A DNA stretch of 64,000 nucleotides from Pseudomonadota bacterium (GCA_020161335.1 JAIUOJ010000002.1:52411-116410); one strand, 5' to 3'; counted from the stretch's first letter, positions 1-8,677 are shown. The notes: generated by a model from the sequence alone, not told the origin. A program made the numbers and translations.

Positions 1-561
1 GAGGAAGGTGTCGCGGCCGCTGGCATCGACGAGGTAGCGAGGGCGGAATGCGAGCGCTTCGCCGCCGGGACCGGTCGCCTGGACCCGCGCCGGCCGGCCG
101 TCCGCCCCGAAGTCGATGTGGGCCACGCGCACGCGCTCGCGGGCATCCACGCCGCTGGCGCGTGCGTGCGCGAACAGCAGCTGGTCGAACTCGGAGCGGC
201 GCACCTGGAAGGCGTGGTCGAACTTCGGGTCGAGCGCGCGATCGAAGCGGAACACGTGGGTGGTGCCGTTGGCGGGGCTGTCGGGGTCGTGGACCGGGAA
301 ATCGGCGCCGGCCTTGTACACGCCGATCGCGCGGACCTGGTCCAGCACGCCGAGGCGCTCGAGGATCGGCAGGTTCATCGGCAGCAGCGATTCGCCGATG
401 TGGAAGCGCGGGTGCGCGTCCTTCTCCAGCAGCACCACGCGCCAGCCCTTGCGCGCCAGCAGGGTCGCCGCGGTGCTGCCGGCCGGGCCGCCACCGATGA
501 CCAGCACGTCGCAGTCCTCGGCCGTGGTCGGAGCGGGGGCGGGCGGGGCGGGGCTGGCCAT
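1..561 (-). CDS. Halogenase-type FAD-dependent oxidoreductase, 3' end off the window
   Basis: Only the first 187 codons are visible; the gene continues past the left edge. After an Ala/Pro-rich leader the protein shows the FAD-binding motif GGGPAGS (residues 23-29) and then HIGESLLP, the signature of the flavin-dependent halogenase/monooxygenase branch of FAD oxidoreductases. The start ATG at 561 is the first in frame and faces the acyl carrier protein gene at 726, so the 164-bp gap probably holds divergent promoters. Flavoproteins of this kind are regular members of xanthomonadin clusters, where they are thought to halogenate or oxidise the aryl head group; that role is inferred from context. 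The truncated C-terminus prevents checking the halogenase WxWxIP motif. Confidence 0.8.
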   Translation of the reverse strand, partial: MASPAPPAPAPTTAEDCDVLVIGGGPAGSTAATLLARKGWRVVLLEKDAHPRFHIGESLLPMNLPILERLGVLDQVRAIGVYKAGADFPVHDPDSPANGTTHVFRFDRALDPKFDHAFQVRRSEFDQLLFAHARASGVDARERVRVAHIDFGADGRPARVQATGPGGEALAFRPRYLVDASGRDTFL

Positions 562-725
562 CCTGTGCGGGTCTGCCGGGGCATCTGCGGTTGCGGGTGC
601 GCATGATAGCGGACCGTCGCCGCCGCCCCGGTGGGCGGTCCCGGTGCGCCCTGCGGCCCGGGGCGCTTGCGCCGGGCGGCGCGATGCCGGAAGGTGGCGA
701 CCCCGTCCGGACGAGCCCACCGCCG

Positions 726-995
726 ATGTCCCCGCAAACCGATGCCGAACGTGAACTGGCCGCCCTGCTGGTCGAGAGCCTGAACCTGGATGGCGTCGAC
801 GCCGCCGGGATCGACCCGGAGGCGCCGCTGTTCAACGCCGGCCTTGGCCTGGATTCGATCGACGCGCTGGAACTGGCGCTGGCGATCAGCAAGCGCTACG
901 GCTTCCAGCTGCGCTCGGACAACGAGGAGAACCGGCGCATCTTCGCCTCGCTGCGCGCGCTGTCGGCGCACGTCGAAGAGCACCGCACCGCTTGA
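726..995 (+). CDS. Acyl carrier protein of the aryl-polyene cluster
   Basis: This 89-residue phosphopantetheine-binding protein carries the motif GLDSID, with Ser44 as the expected 4'-phosphopantetheine attachment site. It would carry the growing polyene chain in the cytoplasm. A longer reading frame begins at 591, but the ATG at 726 gives normal ACP length, and the upstream part is Arg/Pro-rich and overlaps the divergent promoter region. The stop codon overlaps the TTG start of the next gene, so the two are probably translationally coupled. It is the first gene of a plus-strand block running to about 8.0 kb. Confidence 0.9.
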   Translation: MSPQTDAERELAALLVESLNLDGVDAAGIDPEAPLFNAGLGLDSIDALELALAISKRYGFQLRSDNEENRRIFASLRALSAHVEEHRTA

Positions 996-1672
996 CCCTC
1001 GCGCTGCAGGTCGGGCTGGCGATCGCGTACGCGCTGCTGGCGCACGCGGCCAGCGCGGGCAGCGTGCACGCGGCGCTGGCGGCGCTGCTGGTGCTGGTGG
1101 CGCTGGTGCTGGCGGCGCCCATGCTGCAGCCCCGGGCCTGGGCCTGGGCGCTCGCCGCGCTGCTGGCTGCCGGCGCCTGGGCGCTGCACCGCGCCGGCTT
1201 GTCGATGGTGCCGCTGCTGCTGGTGCCGGTGGCATTCGTGTGGCTGGTGGCCTGGGTGTTCGCGCGCAGCCTGCGCCGCGACCGGGTGCCGCTGATCCTG
1301 CGCATCGTGTCCGGCATCGACGGCGTGCCGCCGGCGCAGGTGCCGGCCGATGTCGCCGCCTATGCGCGCGGCCTGACCGCCGCCTGGGCCTGGGTGCTGC
1401 TGCTGCTGGGCGTGGCCAACCTGGTGCTGGCGCTGCTCGCCACCCCGGGCGGCCTGCTCGACCAGGTCGGCCTGGCGTCGCCGTGGCCGATCACGCGCAC
1501 GCAGTGGTCGTGGTTCGCGAACCTGCTGAACTATGGCGTGGTCGGCGGTTTCTTCGTGCTCGAGTTCCAGTTCCGGCGCCTGAAGTTCCCGGCGCGCGAC
1601 CACGGGTTCCTCGATTTCATGCGACGCATGGGCAGGCTGGGCCCGGCCTTCTGGCGTGACCTGCTGCGCTGA
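992..1672 (+). CDS. Polytopic membrane protein of aryl-polyene clusters (COG4648-like)
   Basis: The 226-residue protein is dominated by hydrophobic stretches: about residues 4-50 (two helices), 52-95 (two helices) and 125-150, followed by an amphipathic tail. It resembles the conserved membrane protein found between the ACP and acyltransferase genes of aryl-polyene and xanthomonadin loci. Its biochemical role is unknown; it may organise the biosynthetic enzymes at the inner membrane. The start is TTG, overlapping the ACP stop by 4 nt (TTGA), and no better start exists nearby. No catalytic motif is visible. Confidence 0.75.
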   Translation: MTLALQVGLAIAYALLAHAASAGSVHAALAALLVLVALVLAAPMLQPRAWAWALAALLAAGAWALHRAGLSMVPLLLVPVAFVWLVAWVFARSLRRDRVPLILRIVSGIDGVPPAQVPADVAAYARGLTAAWAWVLLLLGVANLVLALLATPGGLLDQVGLASPWPITRTQWSWFANLLNYGVVGGFFVLEFQFRRLKFPARDHGFLDFMRRMGRLGPAFWRDLLR

Positions 1673-1770
1673 ACGGCCACGCCTTCAGCCGCCGCGGCCG
1701 GGCGCGACGGTATCCTGTGCCGCCAAATCCATTGGAAACCCGCGATGCCGGTGAGGCCAGGGCGACGCGC

Positions 1771-2502
1771 ATGCGCGTGATGTGGTCGATCTACAACGCG
1801 ATCATGTTCGCGCTGATCATGCTGTGGACCGCCGCGTGGATCTCGGCGGCCCTGCTGGCGCGCGCGTGCGGCGCCGGCGAGGATTTCGCGCTGCGCATGG
1901 CTGCGCGCGGCTGGGCGCCGGGCGTGCTGCTCGGCGCCGGCGTGCGCCTGCGGGTCGAAGGCCTGGAGCGGGTGGACTGGTCGCGGCCTTACCTGTTCGT
2001 GGCCAACCACCAGTCGGTGATCGACAACGCCGCGCTGTTCCGCGCGCTGCCGGTGCCGGTGCGTTTCCTGCTCAAGGCCGAGATGGCGCGCGTGCCGTTC
2101 CTGGGCTGGTATGCGCGCGCCACCGGGATGCTGTTCATCATCCGCGACGCGCGCCGCTCCGGCCCGCTTTTGCGCCGCGAAGCGGCCGCGTTGCTGGCCG
2201 CGGGCCATGGCCTGTGCCTGTTCCCCGAGGGCACGCGCAGCCTCACCGGCGAAGTGGCGCCGTTCAAGTCGGGCGCGCTGCAGGCGGCGATCGACGCCGG
2301 CGTGGCGATCGTGCCCGTCGCGCTGCAGGGCGCGGGCCGGGTGCTGCCGGTGGGCGGGATTTCCGGCGCCCGGCCGGGGCCGATCCGGGTCGGCATCGGC
2401 GTGCCGCTGGAGACACGGGTCGACGGCGCGCCGGTGCCGCGCCAGGCGCTGGCCGATCGCGCGCATGCCGACGTGCTGGCGATGCTGCGGCAATGGGCGT
2501 GA
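1771..2502 (+). CDS. PlsC-family acyltransferase
   Basis: The 243-residue protein has an N-terminal hydrophobic anchor (about residues 9-32) and the two PlsC/LPLAT hallmarks: NHQSVID (79-85), with the catalytic His/Asp, and FPEGTRS (151-157) for acceptor binding. It would transfer an acyl or polyene group onto a lipid acceptor at the inner membrane. The frame is open from a GTG at 1717; I prefer the ATG at 1771 because the upstream part lacks family similarity, and the ATG at 1780 is another option. It ends 10 nt before the dehydratase gene. Confidence 0.85.
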   Translation: MRVMWSIYNAIMFALIMLWTAAWISAALLARACGAGEDFALRMAARGWAPGVLLGAGVRLRVEGLERVDWSRPYLFVANHQSVIDNAALFRALPVPVRFLLKAEMARVPFLGWYARATGMLFIIRDARRSGPLLRREAAALLAAGHGLCLFPEGTRSLTGEVAPFKSGALQAAIDAGVAIVPVALQGAGRVLPVGGISGARPGPIRVGIGVPLETRVDGAPVPRQALADRAHADVLAMLRQWA

Positions 2503-2512
2503 GGCGGGTACC

Positions 2513-2833
2513 GTGGAGATCGTGATCGGCCATGACCATCCCAGCCTGCCCGGGCACTTCCCCGGGCGCCCGGTGGTGCCGGGCGTGGTCGTGCTCGACC
2601 GCGTGGTCGCCGCGCTCGAACAGGCGCACGGGCCGCTGCCGCCGCTGCGCCTGCCGCAGGTGAAGTTCCTGCAGCCGCTGCTGCCGGGCGAGGCGGCGCG
2701 GATCGAGTTCGCGCCCGCATCCGTGGCCTCGTCCGTGCCCGGCGAACGACGCTGGCGCTTCCACGTGCTGCGCGGACACGCGACAATCGCCAGCGGGGAG
2801 ATCGTGGCAGGGCCGGTGGAGAGCGATGCGTGA
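2513..2833 (+). CDS. Hot-dog 3-hydroxyacyl-ACP dehydratase (FabZ/ApeI-like)
   Basis: This 106-residue single hot-dog-fold protein carries GHFPGRPVVPGVV (from residue 14), the FabZ/FabA active-site segment with catalytic His15. It probably removes water during chain elongation to create the conjugated double bonds of the polyene. The start is a GTG, 10 nt after the stop of the acyltransferase. Its stop codon lies inside the first unit of a 14-bp tandem repeat that continues into the start of the next gene. It is short compared with FabZ (about 150 residues) but normal for aryl-polyene dehydratases. Confidence 0.85.
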   Translation: MEIVIGHDHPSLPGHFPGRPVVPGVVVLDRVVAALEQAHGPLPPLRLPQVKFLQPLLPGEAARIEFAPASVASSVPGERRWRFHVLRGHATIASGEIVAGPVESDA

Positions 2834-2913
2834 GCGTGCACGCGTGAGCATGCGCCGACGAGCGCGCACCCATGAGCGCGTATCAATGAGCGTGCATCCA
2901 TGAGCGTGGACTG
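2830..2913 (+). repeat. 14-bp tandem repeat carrying successive start codons
   Basis: Six units begin at 2830, 2844, 2858, 2872, 2886 and 2900, with approximate consensus RTGAGCGYGYAYCC. Five begin with GTGAGC or ATGAGC; the third begins ACGAGC. The array bridges the stop of the dehydratase (2831-2833) and the ATG of the acyltransferase (2900). Because 14 is not a multiple of 3, successive start codons fall in different frames, and only the units at 2858 and 2900 share the downstream frame. Confidence 0.9.
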
Positions 2914-3913
2914 GAAGCAGCGGCCGGAGGGTGGCGGGCGCTTCGCCATGTGGCTGTTGCGCACGATCGCGCGCCACGGCGGGCGCCCGGTCGCGCGCGT
3001 GCTGCTGTACCCGATCACCCTGTATTTCCTGTTCCGGCGCGGGCCCGAGCGGCGCGCGTCGATCGCTTTCCTCGATCGCGCGCTGGGCCGTCCGGCGACG
3101 CTGGCCGACGGCGCGCGCCACGTGCACACCTTCGCCTCGACCATCCTCGACCGGCTGTTCCTGCTCGACGGCGAGGAGCGCCGCTTCCGGATCGACGTGC
3201 ATGGCGTCGAGGCGCTGGCGGCGAAGGTGGACGAAGGCCGCGGCGTGCTGCTGTTCGGCTCGCACCTGGGCAGCTTCGAGGTGATGCGCGTGCTCTCGCG
3301 CCAGCGTCCCGGCCTGAAGCTGCGGGTGGTGCTGGACAAGGCCCACAGCCGCGCGCTGACGCAACTGCTGGACGCGCTGGCGCCGGAGATCGCCGCCGGC
3401 GTGATCGACGCCAGCCAGGACGGTCCGGCGCTGATGCTGCAGATCCAGCAGGCCGCCAGCGAGGGCGCGCTGGTCGCGCTGCTGGTCGACCGCACCCTGC
3501 CCGGGCAGCCCTCGGTGCAGGTGCCCTTCCTCGGCGCGCCGGCGCCGTTCCCGCTGGCGCCGTGGCAGATGGCGGCGGTGCTGAAGGTGCCGGTGATGCT
3601 CGGTTTCGGCCTGTATCGGGGAGGCAACCGCTACGAACTGGCGTTCGAGGCGTTCAGCGAAGGGCTCGACCTGCCGCGCGGGCGTCGCGACGCCGCGCTG
3701 GCCGCGCTCATCGCCGGTTACGCCGCGCGGCTGGAACATCATGCGCGGCGGGCTCCCTACAACTGGTTCAACTTCTACGATTTCTGGCATGTCGACGAAC
3801 AACTCCACCACGCCGTCCCTTCCGCGCCCGGCACCGCGCGCCCGCTGGCGCTGGCTGGCGATGGGCCTGCTGGCGATCGCGCCGTCGGCGTGGGCACAGG
3901 CCGCCCTCGATAG
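2900..3913 (+). CDS. LpxL/HtrB-like lysophospholipid acyltransferase
   Basis: The 337-residue reading frame contains SHLGSFE (121-127), the HX4E catalytic motif of LpxL/HtrB acyltransferases, and a VDRT-PFLG acceptor region near residues 188-205. The natural family end is near YNWFNFYDFW, about residue 295. The remaining roughly 41 residues overlap the next gene by 125 bp in another frame and have much lower third-position GC, so the true functional C-terminus is probably near residue 297. It is predicted to acylate a membrane-associated acceptor. The start ATG is the last unit of the 14-bp repeat. Confidence 0.85.
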   Translation: MSVDWKQRPEGGGRFAMWLLRTIARHGGRPVARVLLYPITLYFLFRRGPERRASIAFLDRALGRPATLADGARHVHTFASTILDRLFLLDGEERRFRIDVHGVEALAAKVDEGRGVLLFGSHLGSFEVMRVLSRQRPGLKLRVVLDKAHSRALTQLLDALAPEIAAGVIDASQDGPALMLQIQQAASEGALVALLVDRTLPGQPSVQVPFLGAPAPFPLAPWQMAAVLKVPVMLGFGLYRGGNRYELAFEAFSEGLDLPRGRRDAALAALIAGYAARLEHHARRAPYNWFNFYDFWHVDEQLHHAVPSAPGTARPLALAGDGPAGDRAVGVGTGRPR

Positions 3914-4463
3914 CGATGCGCTGCTGCGCGCGCTGGCGCGCCCGGCGCCGGCGGCCACGGCCTTCGTCGAAGTGCGCGACTCGCCGATGCTGAAGGCGCC
4001 GCTGCGCGTGTCCGGCGAGTACCGCCGTCCCGATGCCACCACCCTGGTGCGCGAGGTGCGCGCGCCCTATGCCGAGACCACCACCCTGCGCGGCGGCGAG
4101 GCGATCATCGCCCGGGCAGGCCGCGCGCCGCGCACGCTCGCGCTGTCGCGCGTGCCGGAACTGGCCGCCCTGCAGTCCAGTTTCGGCGCGCTGCTGGCCG
4201 GCGACGCCGACGCGCTGCGCGCGCACTACCGCATCGATGCGCAGGGCACGCGCGAACGCTGGACGATGCAACTCGTGCCGCGCGACGCCAGGCTGGCGGC
4301 GAAGCTGCGCGGCATCGTGCTGCACGGCGATGGCGACGACCTGCGCTGCATCGAGACCACGCCGGCGAAGGGCGAGGTGCAGCGCACGCTGATGGGCGCC
4401 ACCGCGCAGGCGGTCGGTGCCGGCGCCGACATCGCCGCGCTCTGCCGCGGCACCGCCGGCTGA
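3789..4463 (+). CDS. LolA-like outer-membrane lipoprotein carrier-related protein
   Basis: This 224-residue protein has a twin-Arg-free signal peptide (basic RWRWLAMGLLAIAP segment, likely cleavage after AWAQA near residue 37). A beta-rich domain follows that resembles the LolA-related proteins of aryl-polyene clusters. It is expected in the periplasm, where it may carry the lipid-linked pigment toward the outer membrane, working with the MMPL exporter. The ATG at 3789 is chosen because its codons have about 90 percent GC3 while the competing frame does not. Its TGA overlaps the next ATG (TGATG). Confidence 0.8.
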   Translation: MSTNNSTTPSLPRPAPRARWRWLAMGLLAIAPSAWAQAALDSDALLRALARPAPAATAFVEVRDSPMLKAPLRVSGEYRRPDATTLVREVRAPYAETTTLRGGEAIIARAGRAPRTLALSRVPELAALQSSFGALLAGDADALRAHYRIDAQGTRERWTMQLVPRDARLAAKLRGIVLHGDGDDLRCIETTPAKGEVQRTLMGATAQAVGAGADIAALCRGTAG

Positions 4464-6814
4464 TGCCGTCGCCGGCCGGGCGGCTGCTCGCGGCGCTGGC
4501 GTGGCTGGCGCTGCTGGCCGTTGCGGGGTGGTGGCTCGCCCAGCACCTGTCCTTCAGCACCGACCTGCGCCGCTTCCTGCCCGATCCGCGCACGCCGGAG
4601 CAGACGCTGCTGATCGAGGAACTCGGCGAGGGGCCGGGGTCGCGCCTGCTGCTGGTGGCGCTGTCGGGCGACGACGCGGAAACGCTGGCCGCGCAGTCGC
4701 AGGCGATGCAGGCGACGCTGTCGGCCGACGCGCGCTTCGCCTTCGTCGCCAACGGCGGCAGCCTCGGCCTCGACGCGATCCCCGAACGCCTGCGCCCGTA
4801 CCGCTACCTGCTGTCGCCGACGCTCGACGCGCAGCCGCTCGACGTCGACTACCTGCGCGAGGAACTGCAGGCACGCGTGCAGGACCTCGGCTCGCCCGCC
4901 GCCGACCTGGTCGAGCCGCTGCTGCCGTCCGATCCCACGCTGGAAACACTGCGCCTGGCCGAAGGCTGGCTGCCGCCGCATGCGCCGCAGACGCGGCACG
5001 ACGCCTGGTTCGACGCCGCGGGCAGGCAGGCCCTGCTGCTGGCCGAGACGCGCGCGCCGGGGTTCGACCCGGATGGCCAGCGCCAGGCCGTCGACGCGAT
5101 CCGCGCCGCGTTCGAGGCCGCGCGCGGCGACGGCGCGTCGCAGCTGGAGATCAGCGGTCCCGGTGCGTTCTCGGTCGAGATCGGCGGCCGCACCGAACGC
5201 GAAGCGCGCTGGATCGGCACCGTCGACACCGTCGGCCTGATCCTGCTGCTGCTGGTGGCGTACCGCAGCTGGCGCATCCCGCTGCTGGGCGTGCTGCCGC
5301 TGGCGAGCGCGGGGCTGGCGGGCCTGGCCGTGGTCGCGCTGCTGTTCGGTGACCGCGTGCACGGCATCACCATCGCCTTCGGCTTCACCCTGATCGGCGT
5401 GGTGCAGGACTACCCGATCCATTTCTTCAGCCACCAGCACGCGGGGCTGTCACCGTGGCGCAACGTGCGCGCGCTGTGGCCGACGCTGGCGACCGGCGTC
5501 GCCGCCACCTGCATCGCCTATGTCACCTTCCTGTTTTCCGGCGTCGACGGCTTGCGCCAGCTCGCGGTGTTCACCATCGTCGCGCTGGCGACCGCGGCGC
5601 TGTGCACGCGCTACCTGCTGCCGGGACTGGTCGATCCGGCGCCGCGCGACCCCGCCGCCTCGCCGCGGCTGCTCGCGCTGTGGCGCGCGATCGAGCGCCT
5701 GCCGCGGCCGCGCGGATCGCTGTTGGTGCTGGCGCTCGCCGCGCTGGCGGTGGTCGCGCTGCGACCGGGCGACTTCTGGCAGAACGACCTGTCGAAGCTG
5801 ACCCCGGTGCCGGCGCCGCTGCTGCAGCGCGACGCGCAGCTGCGCGCCGAACTCGGCGCGCCCGACGTGCGCTACGTGCTGGCGCTGACCGCGCCGGATG
5901 CACAGGCCGCGCTGGCGGGCAGCGAAGGCCTGCGACCCGCGCTCGACGCGCTGGTGGCGCGTGGTGCGATCGACGGTTACGACATGGCCGCGCGCTACCT
6001 GCCCAGCGCGGCGACCCAGCGCGCGCGCCAGCAGCAGCTGCCCGCAGGCGACGCGCTGCGCACGATGCTCGACGCGGCGCTGGCCGACTCGCCGTTCCGC
6101 GCCGATGCGTTCGAGGACTTCGTTGCCGACGTCGCGCGCGCGCGCACGGCACTGCCGCTGCAGCCGCGCGACCTCGACGGCACGCCGCTGGCGACCAGCG
6201 TGTCCGGCCTGCTGGTCGGCGGCGACGGCCACGCCACGGCGCTGGTGTCGCTGAGTGGCCTGGAGGACGTCGGCGCGGTCGCGCAGGCAGCCTCGGCGCA
6301 CGGGGCACGCCTGCTCGACCTCAAGCAGGCCTCGGAATCGCTGGTGGCCGACTACCGCGCGCGCATCCTCGCCTCGCTGGCGGTCGCGGCGCTGCTGCTG
6401 GTGGCCACCGTCTGGATCGCGCTGCGCACGCCGCGCCGAGTGCTGCGCGTGCTGCTGCCGATGGCGCTGACCACGCTGCTGATCCTCGCCGTGCTGCGCG
6501 GCTTCGGCGTGGAGCTCACCCTGTTCCACCTGGTCTCGCTGATCCTCGCCGCTGGGCTTGGCCTCGACTATGCGCTGTTCTTCGAACACGCCGGCGACAG
6601 CCGCGACGACCAGCTGCGCACCCTGCACGCGGTGATCGTGTGCAGCCTGATGACGCTATTGGTGTTCAGCCTGCTCGCGCTGTCGTCGATTCCGGTGTTG
6701 CGCGCCATCGGCAGTACCGTCGCGCTCGGCGTGCTGCTCAATTTCGTGCTGTCGCTGCTGATCGCGCGCGCGCCCGCAGCGCGAGTCCTGCCCATGGGCG
6801 GAACGACGGCATGA
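4463..6814 (+). CDS. MMPL/RND-type exporter
   Basis: The 783-residue inner-membrane protein has the MMPL two-fold layout: TM1 at about residues 8-27, a large periplasmic loop (30-245), a TM bundle (about 250-390), a second periplasmic loop (415-630) and a C-terminal TM bundle (about 635-775). Such predicted exporters are constant members of aryl-polyene and xanthomonadin loci and are thought to extract the lipid-linked pigment from the inner membrane. It overlaps the LolA-like gene by 1 nt and the following dehydratase gene by 4 nt (ATGA), so the three are probably co-translated. Confidence 0.9.
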   Translation: MPSPAGRLLAALAWLALLAVAGWWLAQHLSFSTDLRRFLPDPRTPEQTLLIEELGEGPGSRLLLVALSGDDAETLAAQSQAMQATLSADARFAFVANGGSLGLDAIPERLRPYRYLLSPTLDAQPLDVDYLREELQARVQDLGSPAADLVEPLLPSDPTLETLRLAEGWLPPHAPQTRHDAWFDAAGRQALLLAETRAPGFDPDGQRQAVDAIRAAFEAARGDGASQLEISGPGAFSVEIGGRTEREARWIGTVDTVGLILLLLVAYRSWRIPLLGVLPLASAGLAGLAVVALLFGDRVHGITIAFGFTLIGVVQDYPIHFFSHQHAGLSPWRNVRALWPTLATGVAATCIAYVTFLFSGVDGLRQLAVFTIVALATAALCTRYLLPGLVDPAPRDPAASPRLLALWRAIERLPRPRGSLLVLALAALAVVALRPGDFWQNDLSKLTPVPAPLLQRDAQLRAELGAPDVRYVLALTAPDAQAALAGSEGLRPALDALVARGAIDGYDMAARYLPSAATQRARQQQLPAGDALRTMLDAALADSPFRADAFEDFVADVARARTALPLQPRDLDGTPLATSVSGLLVGGDGHATALVSLSGLEDVGAVAQAASAHGARLLDLKQASESLVADYRARILASLAVAALLLVATVWIALRTPRRVLRVLLPMALTTLLILAVLRGFGVELTLFHLVSLILAAGLGLDYALFFEHAGDSRDDQLRTLHAVIVCSLMTLLVFSLLALSSIPVLRAIGSTVALGVLLNFVLSLLIARAPAARVLPMGGTTA

Positions 6815-7242
6815 TCGTCGCGCGCGCCGAGATCGAGACCCTCATCCCGCACAAGCACGGCATGTGCCTGTGGGACGAGGTGCTGGAATGGGATGCGCAG
6901 CGCATCCGCCTGCGGGCGCTGAACCACCGCGGCCCCGCGCACCCGTTGCGCAGCGACGGCCAGCTGCGCGCGCTGCACCTGTGCGAGTACGGCGCGCAGG
7001 CGATGGCGGTGCACGGTGGGCTGGTTGCGCGCGAACGGGGCGGCGTCGCGCCGCAGGGCATGCTCGTGGCCCTGCGCGACGTGCGCCTGCACGCGACCCG
7101 CATCGACACCTTCGCTGGCGCCCTGGTGTGTGGGGCCGAATGCCTTGCCGCCAGCGCCACCAGCCAGCAGTACGCCTTCCGCATCCACCACGCCGATGCA
7201 CTGCTGGCCGAAGGCCGCGCCACGGTGATGCTGGGCGCGTGA
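6811..7242 (+). CDS. Hot-dog dehydratase (ApeP-like)
   Basis: The 143-residue protein begins with IETLIPHKHGMCLWDEV, which contains the PHK/R-M-L-D pattern of 3-hydroxyacyl-ACP dehydratases from aryl-polyene clusters. It is the second dehydratase in the block and probably pairs with the small one at 2513, as two hot-dog proteins are usual in these pathways. The start ATG overlaps the exporter stop. The frame is open far upstream, but that part is out of phase with the exporter and is not coding. Confidence 0.85.
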   Translation: MIVARAEIETLIPHKHGMCLWDEVLEWDAQRIRLRALNHRGPAHPLRSDGQLRALHLCEYGAQAMAVHGGLVARERGGVAPQGMLVALRDVRLHATRIDTFAGALVCGAECLAASATSQQYAFRIHHADALLAEGRATVMLGA

Positions 7243-7319
7243 GCGCGCGGCGGACGGGACCGCGCGTGGAATCGTCCGCCGCGGCGGCATAATCGGCCGA
7301 TTCCTGAAGCGGAGACACG

Positions 7320-8039
7320 ATGAAACGGGCGCTGGTGACGGGTGGCAGTGGCGACATCGGTGGCGCGATCTGCCGCCGGCTGGCGGCGGAGGGCCTGCAC
7401 GTGGTCGTGCACGCGAATGCGAATCGGGCGCGCGCCGAGGCGGTGGTGGCGGAGATCGTCGCCAGCGGCGGCAGCGCGGAGGCGGTGGCCTTCGACGTGG
7501 CCGATGGCGAGGCGACGCGCGCCGCGGTCGAGGCGCTGCTGGCCGCGGGGCCGGTGCAGGTGGTGGTGAACAACGCCGGCATCCACGACGACGCGCCGAT
7601 GGCGGGCATGACCGAGGCGCAGTGGAAGCGCGTGGTCGACGTGTCGCTGCACGGCTTCTTCCATGTCACCCAGCCGCTGCTGCTGCCGATGGCGCGCACG
7701 CGCTGGGGGCGGATCGTCAGCGTGTCGTCGGTGGCGGCGGTGCTCGGCAACCGCGGCCAGGCGAACTACGCCGCGGCCAAGGCGGCGCTGCACGGGGCGA
7801 CCAAGTCGCTGGCGCGCGAGATGGGCTCGCGCGGCATCACCGTGAACGTGATTGCACCGGGCGTGATCGCCGGGGCGATGGCCGAGTCGGCCTTCCCCGA
7901 GGACCGGGTGAAGCAGCTGGTCCCCGCCGGGCGCGCCGGCACGCCGGAGGAGGTGGCGGCGCTGGTCGGCTTCCTGTGCTCGGACGCGGCCGGCTACGTC
8001 AACGGCCAGGTGATCGGCATCGACGGCGGCATGAGCTGA
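7320..8039 (+). CDS. 3-oxoacyl-ACP reductase, FabG-like SDR
   Basis: This 239-residue short-chain dehydrogenase has the cofactor motif TGGSGDIG (7-14), NNAG (84-87), and the catalytic Ser137, Tyr150 and Lys154 (YAAAK). It should reduce the 3-keto group after each condensation by the KS pair encoded on the other strand. The ATG is preceded by GCGGAGAC, an adequate ribosome-binding site. It is probably the last pathway gene of the plus-strand block; 77 bp separate it from the dehydratase gene. Confidence 0.93.
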   Translation: MKRALVTGGSGDIGGAICRRLAAEGLHVVVHANANRARAEAVVAEIVASGGSAEAVAFDVADGEATRAAVEALLAAGPVQVVVNNAGIHDDAPMAGMTEAQWKRVVDVSLHGFFHVTQPLLLPMARTRWGRIVSVSSVAAVLGNRGQANYAAAKAALHGATKSLAREMGSRGITVNVIAPGVIAGAMAESAFPEDRVKQLVPAGRAGTPEEVAALVGFLCSDAAGYVNGQVIGIDGGMS

Positions 8040-8136
8040 GCCGACGGTCGGGCCGGCGCCGCGGCTTGGCGATCCATTCACGTTCAGCGGCGGATCATCG
8101 CCGGGACACGGAGAGATCCTCCACAGGAGAGACACC

Positions 8137-8595
8137 ATGCGCCGCTTCCTTGCCCTGATCGCCCTGGCCGCCCTGGCCTTGACCCTGGGCGCCTGCGCCA
8201 CCCGGCCCGTCGTGACCGGCACCCCCCGTCCGGCGATCGACCCGGCCCAGGTGCGCATCTACTACGCGCCGCCACCGGGCGGTTACGAGGAGATCGCGCG
8301 GCTCGAGGTGGGCAGCGGCGGGTTCACCTATGGCGAGCAGAACAAGAACAACGCGGTGATGAACAAGCTGCGCCGCGAGGCCGCGAAGCTGGGGGCCAAC
8401 GGCGTGCTGTTCCAGGGCAGCGCCGACGGCTACGGCGGCGGTGGCGTGAGCGTGGGCGGCGGCGGTGGCCGCGTCGGCGGCAGCAGCTTCTCCAGCGTGG
8501 GCGTGGGCGTGAACATCTCGCCGCGGCAGAAGTACGGCAGCGGCATCGCCATCCACGTCGTCAACCCGCCCGCGGACGGCGCGTCGCAGCCGTAG
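8137..8595 (+). CDS. Glycine-rich lipoprotein of unknown function
   Basis: The 152-residue precursor has a signal peptide ending in the lipobox LGAC (Cys20). A small domain follows (YYAPPPGGYEEIARLEV and REAAKLGANGVLFQG) of the type found in small envelope proteins, then a Gly/Ser-rich linker of about 40 residues. It is probably attached to the outer membrane. A good ribosome-binding site (CACAGGAGAG) precedes the ATG. Nothing links it to pigment synthesis except position, and I cannot assign a function. Confidence 0.8.
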   Translation: MRRFLALIALAALALTLGACATRPVVTGTPRPAIDPAQVRIYYAPPPGGYEEIARLEVGSGGFTYGEQNKNNAVMNKLRREAAKLGANGVLFQGSADGYGGGGVSVGGGGGRVGGSSFSSVGVGVNISPRQKYGSGIAIHVVNPPADGASQP

Positions 8596-8605
8596 GCCGG
8601 CGTCG

Positions 8606-8633
8606 GCGTCGGCGTCGCGCTGCGCGCCGACGC
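8606..8633. terminator. Hairpin between convergent genes
   Basis: GCGTCGGCG (8606-8614) pairs with CGCCGACGC (8625-8633) across a 10-nt loop, between the convergent ends of the lipoprotein and flavoprotein genes. Three tandem GGCGTC hexamers (8599-8616) overlap the left arm. There is no T tract, so its terminator activity is only possible. Confidence 0.4.
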
Positions 8634-8677
8634 GTCGCATCATCGACCGGGCGCCTGCCCGGCCCTGTCGCGGGACG

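Noticed and set aside
1531-3627. 698-codon frame on the minus strand
   Set aside because: It overlaps three genes with defined catalytic motifs on the plus strand and shows only Ser/Arg/Pro-rich shadow composition.
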